A stretch of DNA of 6,593 nt from Bdellovibrio sp. (GTDB lineage Bacteria > Bdellovibrionota > Bdellovibrionia > Bdellovibrionales > UBA1609), in contig RFKI01000289.1 in the NCBI GenBank assembly GCA_003694355.1, forward strand, positions 1 to 6,593, written 5' to 3'. Under the pieces are notes generated by a model that did no database searches, was not told the origin of the DNA, and worked only from the letters and a program-made list of their open reading frames with translations. Shown piece after piece: positions 6,489 to 6,593 of the stretch (positions are counted from its first letter, which is position 1; each line of letters opens with the position of its first letter). The position numbers and the translations under genes are program-made.

Positions 6489-6593
6489 AAAAATTTCTTT
6501 ACAGTTTTGCTTGGGATTAGTTTTCTTAACGATCAACACGTCATGTCGATGACTATGAAAAATTTTTATGACTCTTATAACACCTGTTTCTTC
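6489..6593. other. Region after glnD with no supported gene
   Basis: No convincing terminator or gene start is visible. GTCAT/ATGAC (6540-6544 and 6549-6553) forms a 5-bp stem with a GTCG loop, but no T-run follows it directly. The palindrome AAAAATTTTT lies at 6558-6567. A frame from ATG 6543 (MSMTMKNFYDSY...) is open to the edge but has no ribosome binding site. In many alphaproteobacteria murJ (mviN) follows glnD; this end does not resemble a MurJ start. Confidence 0.4.

Noticed and set aside
6481..6552. Frame reading LFKKISLQFCLGLVFLTINTSC, resembling a lipoprotein signal peptide
   Set aside because: It has no standard ATG or GTG start after the in-frame stop at 6472 and ends at TGA (6550-6552), so it cannot encode a lipoprotein unless there is a sequencing error.
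6468..6593. Minus-strand frame open for 41 codons from the right edge, ending inside glnD
   Set aside because: Too short to separate from chance, has no recognisable residues, and would overlap the glnD 3' end convergently. It cannot be judged without the flanking sequence.

Overview
This window reads as an ordinary bacterial chromosome segment of moderate to low GC content (roughly 40-45% by eye, not computed). It holds two divergent transcription units. The adjacency of mutS and glnD is an order known from many alphaproteobacteria, and a Sco/SenC copper chaperone implies an aerobic Gram-negative with a haem-copper oxidase. The lower GC, A-rich homopolymer tracts and compact GlnD suggest a host-associated or deep-branching alphaproteobacterium. 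That placement is inference and has not been tested by phylogeny.

Left part (minus strand, 1505 down to 1): a complete membrane-anchored Sco-family protein comes first. About 138 bp later the 5' part of an unrecognised exported protein follows and runs off the left edge. It is open for at least 250 codons, has a clear signal peptide, and is cut by the window. The two genes may be co-transcribed, but an inverted repeat lies between them.

Middle (1506-1770): the divergent intergenic region between sco and mutS carries a weak promoter candidate, a 7-bp perfect hairpin, and two very short ORFs with plausible ribosome binding sites. The second short ORF (19 codons) ends two bases before a candidate mutS start codon.

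Right part (plus strand, 1771-6488): mutS encodes a full-length mismatch-recognition ATPase with all diagnostic motifs. It overlaps glnD by an ATGA, so the two are probably co-transcribed and translationally coupled. glnD encodes a bifunctional PII uridylyltransferase/uridylyl-removing enzyme with all expected domains but unusually short (about 747 residues). The last 105 bp hold no gene I can support.

I see no mobile element, CRISPR array, tRNA, rRNA or defence system. The least explained items are the exported protein with its C8 tract and the small ORF directly ahead of mutS.
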